Assembly (NCBI RefSeq): GCF_008801935.1
Contig: NZ_VZOT01000011.1
Location: 32,245-96,244, forward strand
Reading direction: 5' to 3'
Length of the DNA: 64,000 nucleotides
Source of the DNA: Comamonas kerstersii
GTDB lineage: Bacteria > Pseudomonadota > Gammaproteobacteria > Burkholderiales > Burkholderiaceae_C
Shown here: positions 7,932 to 16,592 of the stretch, in pieces
Numbering within the stretch: the first letter of the stretch is position 1
Layout of the letters: the number at the start of each line of letters is the position of its first letter
Made by a program: the position numbers and the translations under genes
Notes under the pieces: model-generated
What the model was told of the DNA's origin: nothing
What the model saw: the letters and a program-made list of their open reading frames with translations, nothing else
The model's database searches: none

Positions 7932-9538
7932 TGCACTTCCTTGGATGCAGTAGAGGCAGCAGGTACGTCAAACACGGCATAGCGGAAAGGCACGGGCTTG
8001 GGAAAGCGCCAGCCGCTGCGTTCCACGGTCAGCACTTGGGGCGCAGCAGTGAGTCCCTGTGCGGCCAGCCACTGTGTGGCTTCCTGCATGCAGGCAGTGT
8101 CAGGAATGTCTGGATTGTTGGCTACAGGGCCCAGCGGACACAGCAGCAAGCCGTTTTTGCTGCGCCAGTCGCCCAGACCCGCGAGCTGCGCGGGGAAGCT
8201 GTCCGGCATGTAGGGCACGGTTTGCAGGCCAGGCATGGCATAGAAAGCGATCATGGCGTTTTCTGCCCAGTCCCCTCCCACCCAGGCCAGCTGCTGCTGG
8301 GGGTTGCGTTCCTGCCACTGTTTCAGAATTTGCTGGGCAGCATCTTCAGTGGGGCGGTAGTAACCCTTGTCACTTTTCTGTGCGTTGACGATGGCCACCA
8401 CAAGGCCCAGCACGGCCACCAGTGCCACGACAGGCCACCATGCTCTGCGCAGCTTGGTAAGCACCTGCGCCGTCACAGAGGGTGCCAGCGTATGCAGATT
8501 GCGCAGCCACAGCAGCGCAAAAGCATAGCCAATAGGGATGGCCCATGGGGTAGACAGCTCCGCTACGCCGAACATGCCGCACAGCAGGGTCAGCAGCCAG
8601 GGTGTGAGCGCCAGCCAGTACAGCACGTCGTCCCAGCCGTGGGGCATCCAGCTACGCCACAGGTAACTGCCAAAGGTGCGCAGGCAGCTTTGCTGCTGCA
8701 TGCGGGCAGACAGGCAGGCATACACCGCGCAGACTGCCAGCCAGGCAGGCAGCCAGTAAAACAGCGGAGAAAGCGTAAAACGCAGCACATAGCGCCAGAC
8801 CACATCACCGCCGCCCTGATCCATGGCATAGCCAATTGGCGCCCAGTCATGGCCTGCCATCCACGCCACATGGGGGCTGAGTGCCAGTGCAAATACCAGC
8901 AGGGCCAGATAGGGGCGGGGCGTCAGCAGCCACTGGCGGCCATCACGGTGCAGAAAGATGGGCAGCAGAAAGCCTGCCAGAAACACACCGCTGTAGTACT
9001 TGCTCAGCATGCAGGCTGCGGCCACGATGCCCAGCCAGGTGCTGAACCACACGCCACGCCAGCCTTTTTCCTGCCAGCTGGCCAGCAGCAGGGCCGCAGC
9101 CCAGGGCCACAGTGACAGCAGCTGGCTGTTGGCATTGAATTTGCCGGCCAGCGAGGTATAGGGAAAGCTCCACAGCAGCAGCAATGCCCCCCAGTGGGCC
9201 AGACCACCCAGACCCAGTCTGCGGCCCAGACTGACTACGCCCCATAGGCCCACGGCGACATTGGTATAGGACAGCAGCCGGTAGGCCCAGTCCGTATTGG
9301 GAAAGACCGTAAACCATGTGCCCACTACCCATGCAAAAAACGGTGGATGCTTGTGAGTCCCCCAGAGAAAGGGCTGCGACCATGCATAGTTCTCCAGCAT
9401 GTCGTTGTAGCTGTCGAGATTGCCTCCCGAGATCCATGACGAGCATGCCCAGACCAGGCAGGCCATGGCAATCAGCCATGCAGTCTGTCGACCACTGGGT
9501 GGTGGAAATGTGCTGGTGGTGGGGGAGGGTGTCTGCAT
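7928..9538 (-). CDS. ArnT/LgmB-like GT39 membrane glycosyltransferase
   Basis: The first gene of the operon encodes a 536-residue membrane protein with about a dozen hydrophobic segments. The first periplasmic loop carries an acidic NLDSYNDMLENYAW segment and the HKHPPFFAW motif, both typical of GT39 enzymes that take a sugar from a polyprenyl-phosphate donor. The C-terminal third is a soluble periplasmic domain. ArnT of E. coli puts aminoarabinose on lipid A. With GT2, GtrA and YdjC partners and no arnA/arnB genes, glucosamine or galactosamine is the more likely sugar. The lipid A target is inference; another glycan acceptor is possible. Confidence 0.85.
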   Translation of the reverse strand: MQTPSPTTSTFPPPSGRQTAWLIAMACLVWACSSWISGGNLDSYNDMLENYAWSQPFLWGTHKHPPFFAWVVGTWFTVFPNTDWAYRLLSYTNVAVGLWGVVSLGRRLGLGGLAHWGALLLLWSFPYTSLAGKFNANSQLLSLWPWAAALLLASWQEKGWRGVWFSTWLGIVAAACMLSKYYSGVFLAGFLLPIFLHRDGRQWLLTPRPYLALLVFALALSPHVAWMAGHDWAPIGYAMDQGGGDVVWRYVLRFTLSPLFYWLPAWLAVCAVYACLSARMQQQSCLRTFGSYLWRSWMPHGWDDVLYWLALTPWLLTLLCGMFGVAELSTPWAIPIGYAFALLWLRNLHTLAPSVTAQVLTKLRRAWWPVVALVAVLGLVVAIVNAQKSDKGYYRPTEDAAQQILKQWQERNPQQQLAWVGGDWAENAMIAFYAMPGLQTVPYMPDSFPAQLAGLGDWRSKNGLLLCPLGPVANNPDIPDTACMQEATQWLAAQGLTAAPQVLTVERSGWRFPKPVPFRYAVFDVPAASTASKEVQ

Positions 9539-9594
9539 GTCAATCCTGTGCGGAGGGATTGACTATTGTAAAGATCGGTGCTGTACCTCGCTGT

Positions 9595-10542
9595 TTAGGC
9601 GACAAGGCTGACAGCGGCAGAAAATGTCACAAAGGCCAGCGCTGTGCTCACCAGAATAATGCGTGCCACCCGACCGCCATGGGCACCAAAACGCTCGGTC
9701 AGCAAGGACACATTGCTGGCACTGGGCAGTGCTGCGACCAGCACGAGTACGGTGATGGTCATGGAGCTCAGCGGCAGTCCCAGCCACACCGCGCTCTGGC
9801 AGGCCAGCCACATCAGCGCAGGGTGCAGCAGCAGCTTGGCCAGCGCGATAGGTACATAGTGGCGCGCAGCAACGTATTCATGCTGATTCATCTGTGAACG
9901 CGCCAGAACCGCTCCAATGGTGAACAGTGCCACGGGTGAGGCAGCGCCTGCTAGCATGGCGACGGTTTTTTCGAGCGGTGCGGGCAGCTCCCACGCCATG
10001 GCCGAGGCACAGGCGCCCAGGATGATGGACCAGGGCATGGGGTTGGAAAACACACCCTTGAGCGCATTGCGCAGCGCCTGCAGGACGCCGGCTTCACCTA
10101 GCCCGATGCGCGATAGCGCAATGCACAGCGAACTGGTGATCACCATGTCGATGGCCATGGTCAGAATGACCGGGCCTGCGCTGGCATCACCCAGCAGTGT
10201 CACCAGCAGCGGCACGCCCATGAAGCCGGAATTGGGAAAGGCGGCCACCAAGGCCCCAAAGGCAGCGTCATTCCAGCCCCAACGTGTGTGGCTCAAGGCC
10301 ATGGTGCCCCCCACGATCAGCAGGCCGCACAGCAAATACACGCCAGCAGCCACCGGGTCGATCAGCTGCGTAATCGGCGTCTGTGCGCCGAAGCGGTACA
10401 GCATGCAAGGCAGCGCAAAGTACAGCACAAAGGTGTTGAGCCCGGGAATGGCCGCCAATGGCAGTACGCCCCGGCGCGTGGCGACAAAGCCGCACAGCAC
10501 CAGGGCAAAAAAGGGAAAAGTGACCGCAAGAATGGATAGCAC
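9595..10542 (-). CDS. AEC-family transporter (auxin efflux carrier type)
   Basis: A 315-residue inner-membrane protein with about ten hydrophobic helices, in the bile/arsenite/riboflavin and auxin-efflux-carrier superfamily. Typical features are an N-terminal FPFFALVLCGF helix, GLNTFVLYFALPCMLYRF near residue 35 with the helix-breaking proline, and FPNSGFMGVPL at about residues 104-114, which is the characteristic AEC motif. Known bacterial relatives export or import dicarboxylates such as malate or malonate; the substrate here is unknown. It is a single gene, on the same strand as the glycosylation operon but not overlapping it, and divergent from rep. Confidence 0.87.
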   Translation of the reverse strand: MLSILAVTFPFFALVLCGFVATRRGVLPLAAIPGLNTFVLYFALPCMLYRFGAQTPITQLIDPVAAGVYLLCGLLIVGGTMALSHTRWGWNDAAFGALVAAFPNSGFMGVPLLVTLLGDASAGPVILTMAIDMVITSSLCIALSRIGLGEAGVLQALRNALKGVFSNPMPWSIILGACASAMAWELPAPLEKTVAMLAGAASPVALFTIGAVLARSQMNQHEYVAARHYVPIALAKLLLHPALMWLACQSAVWLGLPLSSMTITVLVLVAALPSASNVSLLTERFGAHGGRVARIILVSTALAFVTFSAAVSLVA

Positions 10543-10741
10543 AGGGCGCGATTGTGTCAGCCCTGTACTGCAGCAGGTGCAGGGGATTTCGCGCAGGTGA
10601 CAGCTGTTGTGCCCGGCACACTTGCCATTGACACGGGCATGTGGACACGCAGGGGCATGGGGCAGAGGGCTTGCGTATGATTGCCCCGCGCCTGAGGTTG
10701 CAGGCGCTTGTTTTTCCCTGTCTGCTCAGAACACTACGTCC

Positions 10742-12808
10742 ATGTCCGCTGGTTTGAATCTCGCCCAACTCCAAGCTGTCCACTACACCGAAGGCCCCTG
10801 CCTGGTGCTGGCAGGCGCAGGCTCGGGCAAGACCCGCGTGATCACGCACAAGATTGCCCGCCTGATTGAAAACGGCCTGGCCCCCAGGCGCATTGCGGCC
10901 ATTACCTTCACGAACAAAGCGGCTGCTGAAATGCGCGAGCGCGCTTCCGGTCTGATTGGCCGCGCTGCCAAGGACGTCATGATCTGCACCTTCCACTCGC
11001 TGGGCGTGCGCATGGTGCGCGAAGATGGCCATGTGCTGGGTCTGAAGCCCAACTTCAGCATTCTGGATGCCGACGATGTGACGGGCATCCTCAAGGACTG
11101 TGCCGGCGGCACCACGGACGCGGCCACCGCGCGGCAGTGGCAGTGGACGATTTCCAACTGGAAGAACGCAGGCTGGGACAGCCGCAAGGCCCTGGCCATG
11201 GCGCAGGACGACCATGAGCGCAGCATTGCCCTCATCATGCAGCGCTATGAAGAACGCCTGACGGCCTACCAGAGCGTGGACTTTGATGACCTGATCGGCA
11301 TGCCCATGCGCTTGCTGAAAAACCACCCCGAAGTGCGTGAGAAATGGCAGCGCCTGCTGGGCCATGTGTTGGTGGACGAATACCAGGACACCAATGCCAC
11401 GCAGTACGAGCTGCTCAAACTCCTGGTGGGCGAGCGCGGCCATTTCACGGCCGTGGGTGATGACGACCAGTCCATCTACGGCTGGCGCGGTGCGACGCTG
11501 GACAACCTGAAGAAGCTCCCCCAGGACTATCCACAGCTCAAGATCATCAAGCTGGAGCAGAACTACCGCTCCACCTCCGCCATCCTGCGCGCGGCCAACA
11601 ATGTGATTGGCCCCAACCCCAAGCTGTTTCCCAAGACGCTGTTCTCGGAACTGGGTGAGGGCGAGCCCGTGCGCATTGTTGATTGCGACACCGAAGAGCA
11701 TGAAGCCGAGCGCGCTGCCATGCGTATTGCCAGCTTGCGTGCCAATATGAATCCGCAGCCTGCGTGGAAGGACTTTGCCATCCTGTACCGCGCGAACCAC
11801 CAGGCCAAGCCGTTTGAAAAGGCGCTGCGCAAGCTCAATATCCCGTACAAGGTCTCGGGTGGTACCTCCTTCTTTGACCGTGCGGAAATCAAGGACCTGT
11901 GTGCGTGGTTCCGTTTGTGGATCAACAACGACGATGACCCTGCGTTTTTGCGCGCCATCACTACACCGCGCCGCGGTATTGGCCACACCACGCTGGGCAA
12001 GCTGGGCGAGTTTTCAGCGCAGCACAAGCTGAGCATGTTCGGTGCCTTGTTCTCCAGCATGCTTGAAGCGGTACTGCCCAAGAAAGCGCACGAAGGCCTG
12101 CTGGAATTTGGGCGCTACATCAATGATCTGGAATACCGCGCACGCCACACGCTGGGGGCAGAAGCCTCGCGCAGCTTCATGCTCGATTGGCTCAAGGAAA
12201 TTGGCTATGAGCAGTATCTGTACGACAGCGAAGACAGTGAAACCGTGGCCGCCGCACGCTGGACCAATGTGCTGGAGTTCTGCGACTGGATGAGCCAGCG
12301 CGCAGGCGGCCAGATTGAAGATGCAGCAGGCACGACCACGCAGACCGAAGTCAAAAGCCTGCTGGATGTGGCGCAGAACATTGCGCTGCTGTCCACCATC
12401 TCTGAGCGTGAGAAAGAGCAGGACATGGTGATTCTGTCTACGCTGCACGCATCCAAGGGCCTGGAGTGGCCGCATGTGATGCTGGTGGGTGTGACCGAGG
12501 GCATGCTGCCCTTCAAGCTCGATGATGACGACGGCAAGCAGCAAAAAGTCAGCGACGATATTGCAGCCCGCCTGCAGGAAGAGCGCCGCCTGATGTATGT
12601 GGGTATTACCCGTGCCCAGCGCACGCTGGTCGTGAGCTGGACCAAGCGCCGCAAAAAGGGGCGCGAGATGGTGCAGTGCCAGCCCAGCCGCTTTATCAAG
12701 GAAATGAATCTGGATGCCAGCACAGCCCGTGAAGATCCCCGCGAAAAGCTGCGCCAGCTGCGCGAACAGCTGGCCCGCAAGGCTGCAGCTGCTCCCAAAA
12801 TTATTTAA
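10742..12808 (+). CDS. rep: UvrD/Rep-family ATP-dependent helicase Rep
   Basis: A 688-residue superfamily 1A helicase that moves 3'-5' on DNA and helps forks pass bound proteins. The N-terminus reads LNLAQLQAVHYTEGPCLVLAGAGSGKT, with Walker A at about residues 22-29. Motif II DEYQDTN, motif III QSIYGWRGA, motif IV QNYRST and motif VI VGITRAQ follow. Length and sequence fit E. coli Rep (673) better than UvrD or PcrA. The ATG at 10742 is chosen because homology begins at once; an open frame extends 45 codons upstream without similarity. pldA follows 27 bp downstream and is probably cotranscribed. Confidence 0.93.
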   Translation: MSAGLNLAQLQAVHYTEGPCLVLAGAGSGKTRVITHKIARLIENGLAPRRIAAITFTNKAAAEMRERASGLIGRAAKDVMICTFHSLGVRMVREDGHVLGLKPNFSILDADDVTGILKDCAGGTTDAATARQWQWTISNWKNAGWDSRKALAMAQDDHERSIALIMQRYEERLTAYQSVDFDDLIGMPMRLLKNHPEVREKWQRLLGHVLVDEYQDTNATQYELLKLLVGERGHFTAVGDDDQSIYGWRGATLDNLKKLPQDYPQLKIIKLEQNYRSTSAILRAANNVIGPNPKLFPKTLFSELGEGEPVRIVDCDTEEHEAERAAMRIASLRANMNPQPAWKDFAILYRANHQAKPFEKALRKLNIPYKVSGGTSFFDRAEIKDLCAWFRLWINNDDDPAFLRAITTPRRGIGHTTLGKLGEFSAQHKLSMFGALFSSMLEAVLPKKAHEGLLEFGRYINDLEYRARHTLGAEASRSFMLDWLKEIGYEQYLYDSEDSETVAAARWTNVLEFCDWMSQRAGGQIEDAAGTTTQTEVKSLLDVAQNIALLSTISEREKEQDMVILSTLHASKGLEWPHVMLVGVTEGMLPFKLDDDDGKQQKVSDDIAARLQEERRLMYVGITRAQRTLVVSWTKRRKKGREMVQCQPSRFIKEMNLDASTAREDPREKLRQLREQLARKAAAAPKII

Positions 12809-12835
12809 CCCCTGTTTGTTCTGAGGAAGCCTGGC

Positions 12836-13981
12836 ATGAGAACGCCTCTGATTCGTCGTCTGGCCTATAGCTGCAGCCTGTATGCCTTGTGGACTGCCAC
12901 AGCTTCGGCGGCCACACCGAGTGAGCCTGCCACCGGGTGGCAGGCCTGCAGTGCCGTGCAAGATGGCCAGGAACGCCTGGCCTGTTTTGACCAGTGGGCC
13001 GCTGCACAGCATGGCGGTGCAGTGCCTGCATCCAAGGCTGCAGTGCCTGCCGCCAGTGCGCTGACAGTGCCTGAGAGCCCTTCTGAGCCAGCGCCTGTGG
13101 CCGTGGCTGAAGGCGCACCCATGCAGCTGCCAGGCAGTGACTGCTACCGCTCTGGCGCCAGCACCATGCTGCAGTTCTATGAGCTGCGCCGTGCTACCGA
13201 CTGCGGTACTTTCAAGCTGCGGGGCTTTCAGCCCCAGTCCGTGTCGGTGACGGCGGCCAACCATATGAACACCAGCCCCAGTACACTGACCCAGCCTGCG
13301 TTCGAGACGGACGACTACCAGACCAAGGAGCTGCGCATTCAGCTGTCGCTGCGTACCAAGCTGGCTGCAGGGCTGCTGACGCCTGAAGATTCTGATCGAC
13401 TCGACTCTCTGTGGGTGGGCTATACCCAGCTGTCGTTCTGGCAGATCTTCAATGCCGATGCGTCACGCTCCTTCCGTACGACGGACCACCAGCCCGAAAT
13501 CTTCTACGTCTATCCCACCGAGGCACAGCTGCCGCTGGGCTGGCGTCTGCGCTATAGCGGCATCGGGCTGGTGCACCACTCCAATGGTCAGAGCGACCCA
13601 CTCTCGCGCAGCTGGAATCGCGCCTATCTGATGGCGGGTGCGGAGCTCAACAACCGCTGGCAGCTGCAACTCAAAGCCTGGCACCGCATTTCGGAAAAGC
13701 TGGAAAACGATGACAACCCCGGCATTCAGAACTACTGGGGCCGAGGCGAGGCCAAGCTGTTCTGGCAGCCTGATGCCCGCAACATCTTCGGTCTGACTGC
13801 ACGCGGCAGCATTGGCAAGGGCTATGGCTCAGGCCGGCTGGAATGGATGTATGCACTGGGGGGCGACAACAGCAATTTGCGTCTGCATGTTCAGCTGTTC
13901 AGCGGATACGGTGAAAGCCTGATTGATTACAACTACAAGCGCACTTCGCTGTCCGTGGGGCTGAGCCTGCTGGATTTCTAA
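12836..13981 (+). CDS. pldA: Outer-membrane phospholipase A PldA
   Basis: A secreted beta-barrel enzyme that hydrolyses phospholipids misplaced in the outer leaflet. There is a signal peptide (residues 1-25, ending TASAA). A region rich in Ala, Pro and Glu (about 60-100) follows, and then the OMPLA domain. The active-site block HHSNGQSDPLSRSWNR places His247, Ser249 and Asn261 exactly as His142, Ser144 and Asn156 of E. coli OMPLA. The chain ends with phenylalanine, as barrel proteins do. At 381 residues it is longer than the E. coli enzyme (289) because of the N-terminal extension. It is probably expressed with rep, although no functional link is known. Confidence 0.94.
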   Translation: MRTPLIRRLAYSCSLYALWTATASAATPSEPATGWQACSAVQDGQERLACFDQWAAAQHGGAVPASKAAVPAASALTVPESPSEPAPVAVAEGAPMQLPGSDCYRSGASTMLQFYELRRATDCGTFKLRGFQPQSVSVTAANHMNTSPSTLTQPAFETDDYQTKELRIQLSLRTKLAAGLLTPEDSDRLDSLWVGYTQLSFWQIFNADASRSFRTTDHQPEIFYVYPTEAQLPLGWRLRYSGIGLVHHSNGQSDPLSRSWNRAYLMAGAELNNRWQLQLKAWHRISEKLENDDNPGIQNYWGRGEAKLFWQPDARNIFGLTARGSIGKGYGSGRLEWMYALGGDNSNLRLHVQLFSGYGESLIDYNYKRTSLSVGLSLLDF

Positions 13982-14004
13982 ACCCTCACGCTTTATAAAA
14001 ACAT

Positions 14005-14045
14005 AGCTTCCAGCGCTTGCTGCATCAGCGCTGGAAGCTTTTTTT
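14005..14045 (+). terminator. Terminator after pldA
   Basis: A perfect 12-bp stem (14005-14016 with 14028-14039) is followed by a run of seven T. The stem contains the CCAGCGCTTG core shared with the longer intergenic repeats in this window. Confidence 0.9.
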
Positions 14046-14185
14046 ATGCTGAAAAGTTAACAAAAACAAATTGTTCCAAATACCTGCCATCTGGGTGCTT
14101 GTGACCCCTGACGCCTTGGCGCAGAATGTGCTTCACCTTTTCAGCCCCGTGTGTCGCCCTTACCGAAGCACCTTGCACACCCGAG

Positions 14186-14638
14186 ATGACCATGCACCTG
14201 CAGTACCAGCTCAAGGCAGGCAGTTACTACCTGTACGACATGCGCGAATCGCCTAGCGCAGTCACAGGTGAGCGCCGCTTCAAGCTTAAAACAGACCTGC
14301 TGGCCATTGCGTTTGACCGCTACACGGGCGAAGTGCACCAGCATGGCACGCCATCGCGCATCCAGTCATGGGCATTGAATACACGCCGCCGCCTGCGCGC
14401 TGCCGGGTTGTGGCAGCAGGCGGATGACATCGTGGTGGTCACAGGCCCCTTCCCCGTGGAAGAAATCAACAAATGCCTGTCGATCAAGGGCTACTGCCGC
14501 CGCCTGCTGCAGCGCCTGGCTAGCTTGCCGCATGGCAAGCTGCATGCTTGGCAGACCGCGCAGAAAACCCAGGGCAGCACGCATGGCAGCAGCCACCAGC
14601 GCAGTCAGGACAAGCGCTGGCAGCGCAAAGCGGCGTAA
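14186..14638 (+). CDS. Hypothetical basic protein
   Basis: About 150 residues from an ATG at 14186; a second ATG lies two codons on. The body (residues 1-115) looks like a compact mixed fold, with hydrophobic DIVVVTGPFP and conserved-looking ALNTRRRLRAAGLW. The last 35 residues are polar and rich in Gln, Ser, His, Lys and Arg, probably disordered. There is no signal peptide or membrane helix. I do not recognise the family. GC and codon use match the neighbours, and the gene ends 18 bp from the convergent universal stress protein gene, so it is likely a real gene of narrow distribution. An upstream extension to 14126 is open but looks unlike the rest. Confidence 0.6.
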   Translation: MTMHLQYQLKAGSYYLYDMRESPSAVTGERRFKLKTDLLAIAFDRYTGEVHQHGTPSRIQSWALNTRRRLRAAGLWQQADDIVVVTGPFPVEEINKCLSIKGYCRRLLQRLASLPHGKLHAWQTAQKTQGSTHGSSHQRSQDKRWQRKAA

Positions 14639-14656
14639 AACCGCAGGTGCTGGCAC

Positions 14657-15133
14657 TTACGCTGCGTCTTCGGCAGCTTCAGCCTCTGCAAGGTCCTCTT
14701 CCTCAGGGCTACGTACGACCAGCACCGGCCGACGGCAGTGGGTGATCACCGTCTTGGACACTGAGCCCACAATCGCGCTTTTGAGCGCGCCCATGCCGCG
14801 TGCACCCATGATGACCATGTCGGCATTCAGATCCTCGGCCATTTCCAACAGCATGCTGCCGGGCTCGCCCAGCACCACTTCCATGGAGTAGCCAACGCCT
14901 TCGGCGTCGAGCAGGGCGGCGGCTTCGCTCATGAGGTTTTCGCCGGCCTGCACGGCAGCAGCGGCAATGGCGTCGGCATCTCTGGTGGCCAGTTCCAGCA
15001 AAGAGGCAGGCTCCTGCACGTTCACGAGGGCGATTTCGGTGCGCAGCCCCCGGGCAATCAGTTTGAGCGCCTCGCGTACGGCCTGCAGGGATTCACTGGA
15101 ACCATCGACGGCAATCATGATGTGGGTATACAT
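14657..15133 (-). CDS. Universal stress protein (UspA family)
   Basis: A 158-residue cytoplasmic protein with one Usp domain. The N-terminal strand MYTHIMIAVDGSSES and the C-terminal nucleotide-binding loop GARGMGALKSAIVGSVS (the G-x2-G-x9-GS pattern) indicate the ATP-binding class. An unusual acidic tail of alternating Glu and Ala follows the domain. The ATG at 15133 has a good AAGGAG site 6-7 bp upstream, so it is preferred to the in-frame ATG at 15166. Usp proteins accumulate under starvation and stress; the specific role here is unknown. It is a single gene. Confidence 0.93.
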   Translation of the reverse strand: MYTHIMIAVDGSSESLQAVREALKLIARGLRTEIALVNVQEPASLLELATRDADAIAAAAVQAGENLMSEAAALLDAEGVGYSMEVVLGEPGSMLLEMAEDLNADMVIMGARGMGALKSAIVGSVSKTVITHCRRPVLVVRSPEEEDLAEAEAAEDAA

Positions 15134-15181
15134 GGCGTGCTCCTTGTCATCGTTGTGGGTGTGCAAGAGATTCCACTATAG

Positions 15182-16417
<1,236 letters not shown>

Positions 16418-16440
16418 GCCTGCCAAACTGCATCCACAGC

Positions 16441-16462
16441 AACCTCCTTCGGGAGGTTTTTT
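16441..16462 (+). terminator. Terminator of tgt
   Basis: AACCTCC pairs with GGAGGTT around a TTC-G loop and is followed by a run of T. It lies 24 bp after the tgt stop. Confidence 0.9.
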
Positions 16463-16500
16463 GCTGTTTGCAGGCGCGGCAGCCAAGGCTGCTGGCCCTC

Positions 16501-16592
16501 AAAAAATAGAGCTGCTAGCGCTTGTTTTTAAAGTATTTCAGGCATAAATCATACTGAAATCTTTGTTTTTCAAGCGCTGGCAGCTATTTTTA
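16501..16592. repeat. Intergenic stem-loop repeat (full-length copy)
   Basis: Outer arms AGCTGCTAGCGCTTG (16510-16524) and CAAGCGCTGGCAGCT (16571-16585) pair with one mismatch. An inner TTTCAG/CTGAAA hairpin lies between them. A-rich and T-rich flanks fit a two-way terminator between the convergent tgt and dsbD genes. This copy is the best reference for the family. Confidence 0.85.
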
